A stretch of 64,000 nt of DNA, taken from the NCBI RefSeq assembly GCF_004138485.1, contig NZ_RYEV01000007.1, forward strand, positions 1-64,000, written 5' to 3'. This document shows, piece by piece, positions 33,864 to 42,013 of this stretch; position 1 is the first letter of the stretch, and each line of letters begins with the position of its first letter. The notes under the pieces were generated by a model. That model was not told the DNA's origin. It worked only from the letters and a program-made list of their open reading frames with translations, and made no database searches. The translations under genes and the position numbers were made by a program. This DNA comes from Peristeroidobacter soli (GTDB lineage: Bacteria; Pseudomonadota; Gammaproteobacteria; Steroidobacterales; Steroidobacteraceae).

Positions 33864-34457
33864 ATGAGCAGAGTCGCCATACTCATCGACCTGGGCTTTT
33901 TCCTGCCGCGTTATCGATCGCTGATCGAAGGCGACGCGAATCCAAGCCACACACCGAAGCAAGTCGCTGCCGCCCTATTCAGGACGGCCGAGCGTCACGT
34001 CGCCAGGGAACACGGCGAGCAGCTCTATCGAATATTTGTTTACGACTGCAAGCCGCTGGACAAGAAGGCTCACCATCCCATCACCGGCAAAACGGTCGAT
34101 TTCTCGCGAACGCCTTTGTTCACGTTTCGTAACGAGCTGCATCGCGAGCTGGTTTGCATGCGCAAGGTCGCGCTGCGCCTCGGCGAGCTGGCGGACGACT
34201 CGCAGTGGATCGTTCGCCCCGAGCCTCTGAAGCGGCTGCTCAAGAGAGAGATCACTGTCGACGATCTGGTCGAGGCGGACCTGCGCTATGACGTCACACA
34301 GAAGGGTGTGGATATCAAGTTCGGCATCGACATCGCGTCGCTTGCCTACAAGAAACTGGTAGAAAGAATCGTACTCATCACCGGCGATTCCGACTTCGTG
34401 CCCGCCGCCAAGCTGGCGCGGCGAGAAGGACTGGATGTGGTGCTGGATCCGTTGTGA
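33864..34457 (+). CDS. NYN-domain (PIN-like nuclease) protein, probably truncated by frameshift
   Basis: The product has 197 residues. NYN/LabA-type motifs are VAILIDLGFF at the start (first acidic site), DIKFGIDIASLAY and VLITGDSDFVPAAKLARREG (remaining acidic residues), which suggest an RNase fold. The frame ends at LDVVLDPL. The -1 frame then continues with NHIAHSLHEHIDGLK, which reads as the expected C-terminal end. One missing base at about 34454-34456 would explain the early stop. It may be a recent mutation or a sequencing error. The core active-site residues are kept, so the product could still fold. It is a single gene in a less GC-rich stretch. Confidence 0.7.
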   Translation: MSRVAILIDLGFFLPRYRSLIEGDANPSHTPKQVAAALFRTAERHVAREHGEQLYRIFVYDCKPLDKKAHHPITGKTVDFSRTPLFTFRNELHRELVCMRKVALRLGELADDSQWIVRPEPLKRLLKREITVDDLVEADLRYDVTQKGVDIKFGIDIASLAYKKLVERIVLITGDSDFVPAAKLARREGLDVVLDPL

Positions 34458-34696
34458 ACCACATCGCACACAGCCTGCACGAGCATATCGATGGATTGAA
34501 ATGCCACTGGGTCAAACGAGCCAGCGGAGCGAGGCATGAGATCTCGAGGCGCACGCGAGCTCGCGGCAAGGGGCTGAAAGATCAGGCCTGGCTGCGACAT
34601 GGTCAGCTGAGTCGCACCTGGAATCGCCCCGAAGTCCAAGGCAGCTAGCGCGATCTGTTACGATTCCGCCCCGGTTTCGCCTCGGCTTCGTCGCCC

Positions 34697-36613
34697 ATGC
34701 TTTCCTTCTCCTCCCTCGCCCTCCGGCGCGGTACGCGCCTGCTGATCTCCGATGCGTCCTTTACCGTGTATCGCGGGGAAAAGGTCGGCATCGTGGGAGC
34801 CAATGGCTGCGGCAAATCCAGTTTGTTGTCGCTGGTGCTCGGCGAACTGCAACCCGATGCCGGAAGCGTGGACTACCCATCGCAACTCGTGGTGGCGCAT
34901 GTAGCGCAGGAACTGGAGGCGACCGACCGGCCGGCGATCGAGTTCGTGATGGACGGCGACGAAGAGTTGCGCGAGACCGAGGCAGCGATCGCGCAGGCTG
35001 AAGCAAACAATGCCGGTGCCAAACTGGGTGAGCTGCACGCACGCTACGCCGCGCTGGGCGGTTACGACGCACGAAGCCGAGCGGGCAAGTTGATGCACGG
35101 TCTGGGCTTCTCGGCGGCGGATGAGACGAGGTCGGTGAATGCCTTCTCCGGTGGCTGGCGAGTGAGACTGAACGTCGCGCAGGCACTGATGTGCCGATCC
35201 GATCTGCTGCTGCTCGACGAACCCACCAACCACCTCGATCTCGACGCGGTGATCTGGCTGGAACAGTGGCTGCGCAACTATCCAGGCACACTGCTGATGA
35301 TCGCGCACGATCGTGAGTTCCTGGATCGCACCGTCGATCGCGTCGTGCACATCGAGAACGGCGCCGCGAAGATCTACACCGGCAATTACTCCGCGTTCGA
35401 GGAGCAACGCGCCTCGCAGCTCGCGCAACAGCAGTCGATGTTCGAGCGGCAGCAGCGCGAGATCAAGCACATGATGAGCTTCATCGAGCGCTTCAAAGCG
35501 AAGGCGAGCAAAGCGAAACAGGCACAGAGCCGGGTCAAGGCGCTGGAACGCATGGAGAAGATCGCGCCGGCGCACGTCGACTCGCAATTCGAATTCACAT
35601 TTCTGGCGCCTCAGAAGCTGCCCCGGCCACTGCTGACATTGGACAGACAATCGGTCGGCTACGGCGAACGCGTCGTCATCGACAACGTCAACATGACCAT
35701 CGCACCCGGCAGCCGCATCGCGCTGCTCGGTCGCAACGGCGCCGGTAAATCGACGCTGATGAAATTGCTCGCCGGCGAACTCGCCGCCTTCGACGGCAAA
35801 CGCACCGAAGCGCGCGACCTGAAGATCGGTTACTTCGCTCAACATCAGCTCGAGCAGCTCACCGTCGACGACTCACCGCTCGGCCATCTGAAACGCCTGG
35901 GCGGCGAAGCCGCTGCCAAAGCCACCGAACAGGAACTGCGCGGCTTCCTGGGAAGCTTCGGATTCAGCGGCGATCGCGTCTTCGAACCGGTCGGCCCGTT
36001 TTCCGGTGGCGAGAAAGCCCGTCTGGTATTGGCGCTGGTCAGTTACTTACGACCGAATCTGCTGCTGCTCGACGAGCCCACCAACCATCTCGACCTGGAA
36101 ATGCGCCAGGCACTCGCGATGGCCTTGCAGGATTACGAAGCCGCGGTGGTGCTGGTCTCGCACGATCGTCACCTGCTACGAGCCGTCGCCGACGAACTGA
36201 TCCTCGTCGATCAGGGTCGCGCGCAACCGTTCGATGGCGATCTCGACGACTACGCCAAATGGTTTCAAACACGCGAAGCGGCCGAGATGGCATCAGATGA
36301 GGCAGCCCCCGCCGCGCTCAGCGCGGAGCAAAAGAAACAACGCAAGCGTGAAGAAGCGGAACGTCGCAATCGGCTGAGCCCACTCAGGGCCGACATCACG
36401 CGACTGGAAAAGCAACTTGCGAAGCTGGAGCAGGAACGCACCACCGTCGAGACCGCGCTCGCCGAGCCCGACGTCTACAATCCCAGCTCCAAACAAAAGC
36501 TGCTGGACCTGCTGCAGAAGCAGACCCAGCTGAAGCGCGATATCTCCAACATCGAGACCGAATGGCTCACCGCCAGCGAGAAACTCGAGGCGGAGCTGTC
36601 GGCCGGCGAGTGA
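34697..36613 (+). CDS. yheS: ABC-F family ATPase, YheS type
   Basis: This is a 638-residue soluble protein with two ABC domains. The first (about 1-240) has Walker A GANGCGKSS, signature FSGGWRVRLN and Walker B LLLLDEPTNHLDL. The second (about 310-525) has GRNGAGKST, FSGGEKARL and LLLLDEPTNHLD. Between them lies the P-site tRNA interaction motif region with MMSFIERFKAKASKAKQAQS, highly typical of YheS. It ends with a charged coiled coil (about 545-635). ABC-F proteins bind the ribosomal E site and relieve stalled translation. The gene stands alone. Confidence 0.92.
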   Translation: MLSFSSLALRRGTRLLISDASFTVYRGEKVGIVGANGCGKSSLLSLVLGELQPDAGSVDYPSQLVVAHVAQELEATDRPAIEFVMDGDEELRETEAAIAQAEANNAGAKLGELHARYAALGGYDARSRAGKLMHGLGFSAADETRSVNAFSGGWRVRLNVAQALMCRSDLLLLDEPTNHLDLDAVIWLEQWLRNYPGTLLMIAHDREFLDRTVDRVVHIENGAAKIYTGNYSAFEEQRASQLAQQQSMFERQQREIKHMMSFIERFKAKASKAKQAQSRVKALERMEKIAPAHVDSQFEFTFLAPQKLPRPLLTLDRQSVGYGERVVIDNVNMTIAPGSRIALLGRNGAGKSTLMKLLAGELAAFDGKRTEARDLKIGYFAQHQLEQLTVDDSPLGHLKRLGGEAAAKATEQELRGFLGSFGFSGDRVFEPVGPFSGGEKARLVLALVSYLRPNLLLLDEPTNHLDLEMRQALAMALQDYEAAVVLVSHDRHLLRAVADELILVDQGRAQPFDGDLDDYAKWFQTREAAEMASDEAAPAALSAEQKKQRKREEAERRNRLSPLRADITRLEKQLAKLEQERTTVETALAEPDVYNPSSKQKLLDLLQKQTQLKRDISNIETEWLTASEKLEAELSAGE

Positions 36614-36724
36614 CGGCCCGGGCGGCGCGAGTAAGCCAGCCAGCGCCGATCCAAGCTGCGCCGACTTCCGCAGGGCTTTCCCGCTGTTGTTCGAGACGCG
36701 CGACGGCCGGCTGATCCTGCGGCT

Positions 36725-37342
36725 CTATTTCTTGAGCTGAGCGTCTACCAAGGCGTCCGCCGTCGCCACCAAGAACTGCTGCGGCCCGCCCTTGCCCAAT
36801 GCCTGCGCCGAGGAGAAGGCGCCATCGACGAGCAACAACAACTGCTCGGTGAGCTCTTCCGGATTGCGTACGCCTTCGATGTTGTCGACCAACCCGCGCA
36901 ACCGCCGACGCAGCTCCTGCATCTCTTCGAACGCAAGCACGCGCGCCGGATGCTGAGGATCGGCGAACTCGACCGTGATGTTCATGAACGGACAGCCGCG
37001 GAAATGTGAGCTGCTCACAAACCGGACGATGCCATTGAGATGCGCACGCAGCCGAGCGCGCGGCTCGGGGTCGCTCAGCGCAGCCGTCTTGTCCCAGCCC
37101 GCCCAGCGGTCCTTCTGCTCCTGTTCGAGCACAGCGACGATCAGCGCGTCCTTGGAAGGGAACCAGCGATAAAGACTGGTCTTGGCCACGCCCGAGCGCG
37201 CGACCACGGTGTCCACCCCGACCGACCGGGCGCCTTCCTTGTAAAACAAGTCGCGGGCCGTGTTCAGAATCCGGTCCCGGACACTTTCGGTAGGCGCGGC
37301 CACCCCATCGCTACCCGCGCGCGGTTTTGCAGTTGGACTCAT
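36725..37342 (-). CDS. TetR/AcrR-family transcriptional regulator
   Basis: This is a 205-residue repressor. The N-terminal HTH is at about 20-65 (RDRILNTARDLFYKEGARSVGVDTVVARSGVAKTSLYRWFPSKD) and the helical ligand domain has the TetR_C-type FRGCPFMNITVEF segment (Cys near 110). The start at 37342 has GGAGG 5 nt upstream; an in-frame ATG 12 bp further up lacks such spacing. The paired inverted repeat at 37367-37411, just upstream, is the likely operator, so it is probably autoregulated and may also control the divergent TonB-domain gene. The ligand is unknown. Confidence 0.88.
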   Translation of the reverse strand: MSPTAKPRAGSDGVAAPTESVRDRILNTARDLFYKEGARSVGVDTVVARSGVAKTSLYRWFPSKDALIVAVLEQEQKDRWAGWDKTAALSDPEPRARLRAHLNGIVRFVSSSHFRGCPFMNITVEFADPQHPARVLAFEEMQELRRRLRGLVDNIEGVRNPEELTEQLLLLVDGAFSSAQALGKGGPQQFLVATADALVDAQLKK

Positions 37343-37366
37343 GGGCCTCCTCATTCACCTTGACAG

Positions 37367-37411
37367 CGCTACAGACCTGTACGTAGCATAAGAACAGACA
37401 GGTCTGTAGCG
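37367..37411. promoter_or_regulatory. TetR operator: paired 14-bp inverted repeat
   Basis: CGCTACAGACCTGT and ACAGGTCTGTAGCG are exact reverse complements separated by 17 bp. Each arm also contains its own small palindrome (ACAG-N2-CTGT). This gives two TetR-type half operators about 28 bp apart, between tetR and the divergent TonB-domain gene. Confidence 0.7.
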
Positions 37412-37511
37412 TCACTTACAGTAGCCTCGACACCCGGCCAGTGCAATCGAAGCTCTCTATGCGCTTTTCACCTGTGGGAATCGACTTACTTCGTTTGTTC
37501 CGGAGACGGCA

Positions 37512-37862
37512 ATGAACACCTTGACTACTGGCCTGGCCATTCTCGCCGCGACGACCGCGATCCCCGTGACCTCCGCGATCTCCGCTTCCTGCGGCATGCG
37601 CGTGGTCCATAGCGATACCGACTTTCCCGAGCGCGCTCAACTGCGCGGGCAAAAGGGAACGGTGCTGATCAATGTCACCCTCGATGCCAACGGCCACGCC
37701 ACCGCCGCTGACGTGGAGCATTCGAGCGGCTATCTGTTGCTCGACCTCGCCGCCCAACGCAGCGTGCTCCAGAAGTGGCAGTTCGATGTGTCCCATTGCT
37801 CCCACACGTTCCCGGCGACTCACCAGGTCGCAGTGGAATATCGCAACGAGGAGTATCAGTAA
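37512..37862 (+). CDS. Small secreted TonB C-terminal-domain protein
   Basis: The product has 116 residues: a signal peptide (about 1-24) followed directly by a TonB C-terminal-like fold (about 35-115; DFPERAQLRGQKGTVLINVTLDANGHATAADVEHSSGY). It lacks the proline-rich linker and membrane anchor of TonB, so it is not an energy transducer. Two cysteines (SCGMR, SHCSH) may pair. GGAG lies 8 nt before the ATG. It is divergent from tetR with the operator between them, so TetR may control it. Confidence 0.78.
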   Translation: MNTLTTGLAILAATTAIPVTSAISASCGMRVVHSDTDFPERAQLRGQKGTVLINVTLDANGHATAADVEHSSGYLLLDLAAQRSVLQKWQFDVSHCSHTFPATHQVAVEYRNEEYQ

Positions 37863-37874
37863 AGCATCCCTTGT

Positions 37875-37910
37875 CTGCCGCCTCGCCCCACTGAGGCGGC
37901 AGAATTTTTT
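37875..37910 (+). terminator. Intrinsic terminator of the TonB-domain gene
   Basis: CTGCCGCCTC pairs perfectly with GAGGCGGCAG around an 8-nt loop and is followed by AATTTTTT. It also lies at the 3' end of the convergent CoA-transferase gene. Confidence 0.88.
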
Positions 37911-37916
37911 CACCGC

Positions 37917-39176
37917 TTACACGATGCCGGACGCGCGTAGTTTTTCGATCTCGGCAGCAGTCAGTCCGGCATCCGCCAGCACTTCCTGCGTGTGCTGTCC
38001 CAGCAACGGCGGCGCCGACTGATAACGTATCGGCGTCTCCGACATCTTGATCGGGCTCGCCACCATCGGCACGGTGCCCGCCTGCAGATGGGGCAGATCG
38101 ATCCGCATGCCACGACTGCGCACCTGCGCGTGCTCGAACACCTGCGCCAGATTGTTGATGCCGCCCACCGGAATGCCCAGCGGCTCGAACAACGCAATCC
38201 ACTCCGACACCGTCCGCTGCTTCAACACTGCCGCCAGTAACGGAATCAGCACATCACGATTGCGCACACGATCCTCGTTGCGCAGGAACCGCGGATCCCG
38301 ATGGAACGACTGACCCGCGGCCTCGCAGAACTTCGCGAACTGTCCATCGTTACCCACGGCGACCACGAACTGGCCGTCGGACGCATCGAACACCTGATAC
38401 GGCACGATATTGGCGTGCGCATTGCCCATGCGCTTCGGCGCCTTGCCACCGACCAGATAATTCATATTCATGTTGGCGATCATGGCGACCTGGGTATCCA
38501 GCAACGCCATGTCGATGTACTGGCCCTGGCCAGTGAGCGAGCGATGCACGATCGCGGCGAGAATTGCCACGGTCGAATACATCCCGGTCGTGATGTCGGC
38601 CACGGCGATGCCAACCTTTTGCGGCCCGCCGCCCGGCAAATCATCCCTTTCGCCAGTGATGCTCATCAGGCCACCCATGGCCTGGATGATGAAGTCGTAA
38701 CCCGCGACCTGTCGCATCGGCCCGGTCTGACCGAAGCCGGTAATGGAACAATAGATGAGGCCGGGGTTGATGGCCTTCAACTGCTCATAACCGAGGTTGT
38801 AACGCGTAAGATCGCCAGCTTTATAATTCTCGATCAGCACGTCCGCGCGCGTGGCCAACCTGCGCGCCACTTCCTGCCCTTCGGGCTTGGAGATATCGAG
38901 CGTCAGGGACTTCTTGCCGCGATTTGCCCCTAGGAAATAAGCAGATTCTCGCGTGTCCCTGCCATCGCGATCCTTTAAATATGGAGGTCCCCAGCTACGA
39001 GTGTCGTCGCCGACGCGAGGCCGTTCGATCTTGATCACTTCCGCGCCCAGGTCCGCGAGGATCTGCCCGCACCAGGGGCCGGCGAGCACACGACTCATGT
39101 CGAGCACGCGGATGTGCGACAAGGCGCCCGAGCTGTGAGGCGACGACGTATTGGAGCTGGAACTTTCAGGCGTCAT
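37917..39176 (-). CDS. CaiB/BaiF family III CoA-transferase
   Basis: This is a 419-residue cytoplasmic enzyme that moves CoA between carboxylic acids. Family motifs: RVLDMSRVLAGPWCGQILADLGAEVIKIERP, LTLDISKPEGQEVARRLATRADVLIENYKAG, YDFIIQAMGGLM and the catalytic Asp in GIAVADITTGM (about residue 190). It resembles formyl-CoA or succinyl-CoA:dicarboxylate transferases most, but the substrate pair is not readable. It is a single gene. Confidence 0.9.
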   Translation of the reverse strand: MTPESSSSNTSSPHSSGALSHIRVLDMSRVLAGPWCGQILADLGAEVIKIERPRVGDDTRSWGPPYLKDRDGRDTRESAYFLGANRGKKSLTLDISKPEGQEVARRLATRADVLIENYKAGDLTRYNLGYEQLKAINPGLIYCSITGFGQTGPMRQVAGYDFIIQAMGGLMSITGERDDLPGGGPQKVGIAVADITTGMYSTVAILAAIVHRSLTGQGQYIDMALLDTQVAMIANMNMNYLVGGKAPKRMGNAHANIVPYQVFDASDGQFVVAVGNDGQFAKFCEAAGQSFHRDPRFLRNEDRVRNRDVLIPLLAAVLKQRTVSEWIALFEPLGIPVGGINNLAQVFEHAQVRSRGMRIDLPHLQAGTVPMVASPIKMSETPIRYQSAPPLLGQHTQEVLADAGLTAAEIEKLRASGIV

Positions 39177-39283
39177 ACTGCTTCTTAACTTGCATGGTCT
39201 TCAGCTTCGGCCGCGCAAACTAATCGCAGCCCGGGCTGTGGATCAAGCGCGTTTCGATCAACAGCGCATGTCGGTGCCGCACC

Positions 39284-39787
39284 ATGATCCCGTACCACCG
39301 GTCTGGTTTGATGGTCTCGATGATCCTCATCGGGGCTTTGCTTAGTGGCAGCGTGATAGCCCAGGAAAAGGCCACGTCGGCGTCAGCCACTACCGCAGTC
39401 ATCCCGGCGAAAGCGGCGCCACCCCGCAAGCCCATGGACCTGCGGACACCCAAGATCACCGAGCTGTTCACCTCCGAAGAGCTCAACAGGATTTTAGCGA
39501 CCACGTTCGTGCGCGAAGACATCGAAGAGGTCGAGGTCGAAGGCATCCGCGACCGCCGACCGACCAACACGCCCAACGTGTGGCCCGGCATCGCCGCCCC
39601 ATTCTGGGCGTTGTTCAACCCCTCGCAGGCCTGGCGCATCCTGGCGCCGCTACCGCCGGACCAGACACAGGGCCTGGAATACGTGCGCGCCAATGCCACC
39701 GATTCGTATCTGCTCGAGCCGGCAGGTGGCCCCTCGCCGCCGGCAGGCATGTCCCCGGCCGGCATGCCGTATTCGCCACCTCATTGA
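39284..39787 (+). CDS. Exported proline-rich protein of unknown function
   Basis: This 167-residue product has an N-terminal signal peptide (LMVSMILIGALLSGSVIAQ), a low-complexity Ala/Pro stretch, and then ITELFTSEELNRILATTFVREDIEEVEVEGIRDRRPTNTPNVW, which could be a short conserved domain. The tail is Gly/Pro-rich. I do not recognise it. Codon usage is like its neighbours. A second in-frame ATG at 39311 would give a shorter signal peptide. Confidence 0.6.
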   Translation: MIPYHRSGLMVSMILIGALLSGSVIAQEKATSASATTAVIPAKAAPPRKPMDLRTPKITELFTSEELNRILATTFVREDIEEVEVEGIRDRRPTNTPNVWPGIAAPFWALFNPSQAWRILAPLPPDQTQGLEYVRANATDSYLLEPAGGPSPPAGMSPAGMPYSPPH

Positions 39788-39826
39788 CGTCGCTTGGAAT
39801 TCGCCTCGCGGAACGCCAGCAAGGTC

Positions 39827-39860
39827 GAACCGTAACGGTGTCTATGAGACACTGCGGTTC
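39827..39860. promoter_or_regulatory. Nested inverted repeat upstream of the phosphatase gene
   Basis: The inner arms GTGTCT/AGACAC have a 3-nt loop, and the outer arms GAACCG/CGGTTC enclose them. The element ends 21 bp before the phosphatase start codon and has no T tract, so an operator or a leader hairpin is more likely than a terminator. Confidence 0.45.
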
Positions 39861-39881
39861 AATCCTCGGTAAGGCGTGTCC

Positions 39882-40679
39882 ATGACTTCATCGGCTTCCG
39901 CCGTTCGCGCCGAGCGCGAACGCGTGCTGTCATTCCAAGGCGGCTGTAACTTTCGAGACATCGGCGGCTATCGCACTCAGCAAGGCACCAGCACCCGCTG
40001 GGGCAAAGTGTTTCGCACCGGTGTGCTCACGTACTTCACCGAAGACGATCACGCGCCGCTGACCCAACTCCAGGTCCGTGCGATTTGCGACCTGCGCCGC
40101 CTCGAAGAACGCGAGCGCGAGCCGACACGTTGGCCGCACGAGTTCAACGCGCTTTCCTGGGCCGACGGCACCGTGACACCGACCGTTCGCGGCCTGGCTG
40201 CGGATCGACCAAGGAACGCCGCGGGAATGTTTGATGCGATGGTCGCGTTGTATCGCGCGCTTCCAGAATGGATGGGCCCGCGCATCGGCGGCATGTTCTC
40301 CGCTATCGCCGCTGGCGACGTACCGTTGGTCGTTCACTGCGCGGCCGGCAAGGACCGCACCGGCGTCGCCGTGGCGGTGTTGCTGCGATCGTTGGGCGTG
40401 CCGGAAGAAACGGCGATCCAGGATTATTTGCTGACGAATACGTCGGGCAACTTCGAAGAGTTCATTCGCTCACGGCAGCAGGCCCAACTCGGCGTCACCG
40501 ACAACCACGCTCCCTTGCTCTCGATGCCGGAAGACATGCGCCGCGTTCTATTCAGCGCCGACGCCGCGTTTCTGCACGAAGCGCTTGCGCAGATCGGCGA
40601 TGTCGAGGGTTATCTGGCGAAGACGGCGGGAGTGACGCCGGCGATGCAGGAGAAGGTTCGGGCGGCATTGCTGGAGTGA
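39882..40679 (+). CDS. Tyrosine/serine protein phosphatase (DSP, Y_phosphatase3 type)
   Basis: This is a 265-residue cytoplasmic phosphatase. It has the CX5R active site HCAAGKDRTG with nucleophile Cys153 and Arg159, preceded by the typical NFRDIGGYRTQQG and ICDLRRLEERE of the LipA/Y_phosphatase3 group. Such enzymes can act on phosphotyrosine proteins or on phosphoinositides. The start at 39882 is chosen; GTG at 39876 is in frame. It is the last core gene before the integron-like region. Confidence 0.85.
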   Translation: MTSSASAVRAERERVLSFQGGCNFRDIGGYRTQQGTSTRWGKVFRTGVLTYFTEDDHAPLTQLQVRAICDLRRLEEREREPTRWPHEFNALSWADGTVTPTVRGLAADRPRNAAGMFDAMVALYRALPEWMGPRIGGMFSAIAAGDVPLVVHCAAGKDRTGVAVAVLLRSLGVPEETAIQDYLLTNTSGNFEEFIRSRQQAQLGVTDNHAPLLSMPEDMRRVLFSADAAFLHEALAQIGDVEGYLAKTAGVTPAMQEKVRAALLE

Positions 40680-40727
40680 CGCCGGTCGGAAGCGCCTGAT
40701 CAGCAGCTAGTCGGAGCATCCTCCGGC

Positions 40728-40749
40728 TGGAGTGCCGAGTGTTAAATTC
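40728..40749. repeat. 22-bp direct repeat, left copy
   Basis: TGGAGTGCCGAGTGTTAAAT plus TC. The same 22 bp with one mismatch recurs at 43363-43384, so the two copies bracket the cassette region. The GTTAAAT box fits the GTTRRRY core of attC sites, and TGGAGTGC resembles the adjacent arm of the full attC at 40987. Confidence 0.65.
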
Positions 40750-40773
40750 CAGCGGCGAGTCTTCGAGCGTCCG

Positions 40774-40792
40774 CTAGAGCGCGTTGTTGGGC
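40774..40792 (-). repeat. attC half-site
   Basis: On the minus strand GCCCAAC (40792-40786) is followed by AA and CGCGCTCTAG, matching the left half of the complete attC at 40987-41047 (GCCTAAC, AA, TGCGCTCCAG). No matching right half is found beyond it, so this site is truncated or strongly diverged. Confidence 0.6.
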
Positions 40793-40992
40793 AACACACC
40801 GCGTCCCCAATCAAGGCGCAGATCTTTGACGAAGTAGGCATCTGGAACGACCTCGTCAGGTAAGACTCCAGCTTGGTCACAGATAATTTCCTTTAGCTCC
40901 AAGAATACGGCTGCTTCATCGGCACGTAGCAGGCTCCTTCGCTGAAGCTGGATAACAAGTTCAGCAGTATCAAGCCCCTTCGTTAAGCCCAA
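40774..40992 (-). CDS. Small cassette ORF, carrier-protein-like
   Basis: The product has 72 residues. The middle (LKEIICDQAGVLPDEVVPDAYFVKDLRLD) resembles helix 1 and loop of acyl-carrier-protein-like or DUF1493 domains, but the Ser attachment motif is missing and the domain is incomplete. The only start is a TTG inside the neighbouring attC. The stop lies in the attC half-site. Both features fit a gene cassette in minus orientation. It may be a cassette gene or a fragment of one. Confidence 0.45.
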   Translation of the reverse strand: MGLTKGLDTAELVIQLQRRSLLRADEAAVFLELKEIICDQAGVLPDEVVPDAYFVKDLRLDWGRGVLPNNAL

Positions 40993-41047
40993 CGTCTGCG
41001 CTCAGGGGCGTGCGTCTTCGCACATCGACTGGAGCGCATTGTTAGGC
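40987..41047 (-). repeat. Integron attC recombination site (61 bp)
   Basis: Read on the minus strand: core GCCTAAC, 2-nt spacer, TGCGCTCCAG, a central hairpin stretch with GTGCGAAGACGCAC, then CTGAGCGCA, 3-nt spacer and core GTTGGGC. The two arms pair, with one extra base in the first arm, the extrahelical base that gives attC sites their direction. Cores fit RYYYAAC and GTTRRRY. The stop codon of the upstream minus-strand gene (TAA) lies inside the first core, as is usual for cassettes. Confidence 0.85.
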
Positions 41048-41776
41048 TACTTTGCGCGACTCCAAATAGCCGTGAATCAATTCCCCTTCACCGCCAAACG
41101 CGATCAGGTGCAACTCGATATCGAAGCCAGCTTGGTGTTCTTGCTCACCCATATCTCGGTACTCGAAACGTGCCCGCAGCAAAGGCAGCTCGGGGAATGA
41201 TTTCGCGTCCTTGTCCTTCGCTCCGAAAAATACCAACGCTGAGCATAGGAGCACGTAAGCATCTGGCAACGTGAGATTCATAGCCTCGTTCTGCACCGAC
41301 GCCGGGAGGACATAGTCGATCCAATCGTTCTCTTGGTTCTTCCAGAACGATGTTCGTGCGCCGAACGTATCGGACTTGATCGATACCGCACCATGCTCGT
41401 ATACGAAGTAAGCCGGTGTAAGCGTGCGTTGGGCAAGCTGATTAACTGCAGTCACTACATCGGCGATCGGGAACGACCAAATGAGGCGCACCCCCTTCGC
41501 AGTGCCCAACCCAACGTTTTGCAGAGGAATGGTGAGTCTCTGAACCCCTTTTGTGGATTCGTGGGGTTGGGCTTTCTTGAACCAAAACGTTGGCAGCCTC
41601 CCCCCTGCGACCATTGGGTCCGTCGAGCCTTCAAAAATGCTCCGCGAAAGTGCCAACTCAGGCCGATAGGACGCCTCACGTTGTTTGGCAATCTGCCGAA
41701 CCGTCAGAAACGTAGCTACGGCAGACAAACACGCTCCGATGCTGGCGAGAAGGGCGACTATCTGATCATTTGTCAT
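41042..41776 (-). CDS. Cassette gene: single-pass membrane protein of unknown function
   Basis: This is a 244-residue protein with one N-terminal transmembrane helix (about 5-25, IVALLASIGACLSAVATFLTV), then QIAKQREASYRPELALSR and a soluble, beta-rich region. This layout is common among hypothetical proteins in integron arrays and genomic islands. I know no function. The ATG at 41776 has GGGAG 5 nt upstream and is preferred to a GTG at 41782. The stop TAA is part of the attC core. The gene is visibly less GC-rich than its chromosomal neighbours. Confidence 0.75.
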   Translation of the reverse strand: MTNDQIVALLASIGACLSAVATFLTVRQIAKQREASYRPELALSRSIFEGSTDPMVAGGRLPTFWFKKAQPHESTKGVQRLTIPLQNVGLGTAKGVRLIWSFPIADVVTAVNQLAQRTLTPAYFVYEHGAVSIKSDTFGARTSFWKNQENDWIDYVLPASVQNEAMNLTLPDAYVLLCSALVFFGAKDKDAKSFPELPLLRARFEYRDMGEQEHQAGFDIELHLIAFGGEGELIHGYLESRKVA

Positions 41777-41815
41777 TGGCACTCCCGCTGACTAACGCCG
41801 TTATTATGCGCCGCG

Positions 41816-42013
41816 CTACGCGCGTGACACTCGAAAGCCCCCGCTCGGCGGCAGGTACTTCTTGAGTGTGCCGGCGACGAACGTTTGTCCTTTTGGTGCC
41901 ATGGCCTCAAACCACACACAAGAGATGTCATTGTCATCGACTTCCTCGACAGTCATGGGTTGGCCACCTGACTTGAGCTGTACTACATCACCTATCGCGA
42001 ATGACTCGCTCAT
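41816..42013 (-). CDS. YodC-like DUF2158 protein
   Basis: This is a 65-residue small cytoplasmic protein. FAIGDVVQLKSGGQPMTVEEV, then SCVWFEAMAPKGQTFVAGTLKKY, match the DUF2158/YodC family, whose members are short SH3-like proteins of unknown role. Its start overlaps the upstream gene's stop by one base (TAATG), so the two are translationally coupled. The 40 bp between this gene and the next cassette gene hold only a degenerate attC-like remnant. Confidence 0.8.
   Translation of the reverse strand: MSESFAIGDVVQLKSGGQPMTVEEVDDNDISCVWFEAMAPKGQTFVAGTLKKYLPPSGGFRVSRA

Noticed and set aside
36640-36739. Open frame with FRRAFPLLFETRDGRLILRL between yheS and tetR
   Set aside because: Too short and without a start; overlaps the end of tetR and shows no recognised family.
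41777-41815. Possible attC between the membrane-protein cassette and the YodC-like gene
   Set aside because: Only short TAAC/GTTA elements without paired inner arms or full-length cores; at most a degenerate remnant.
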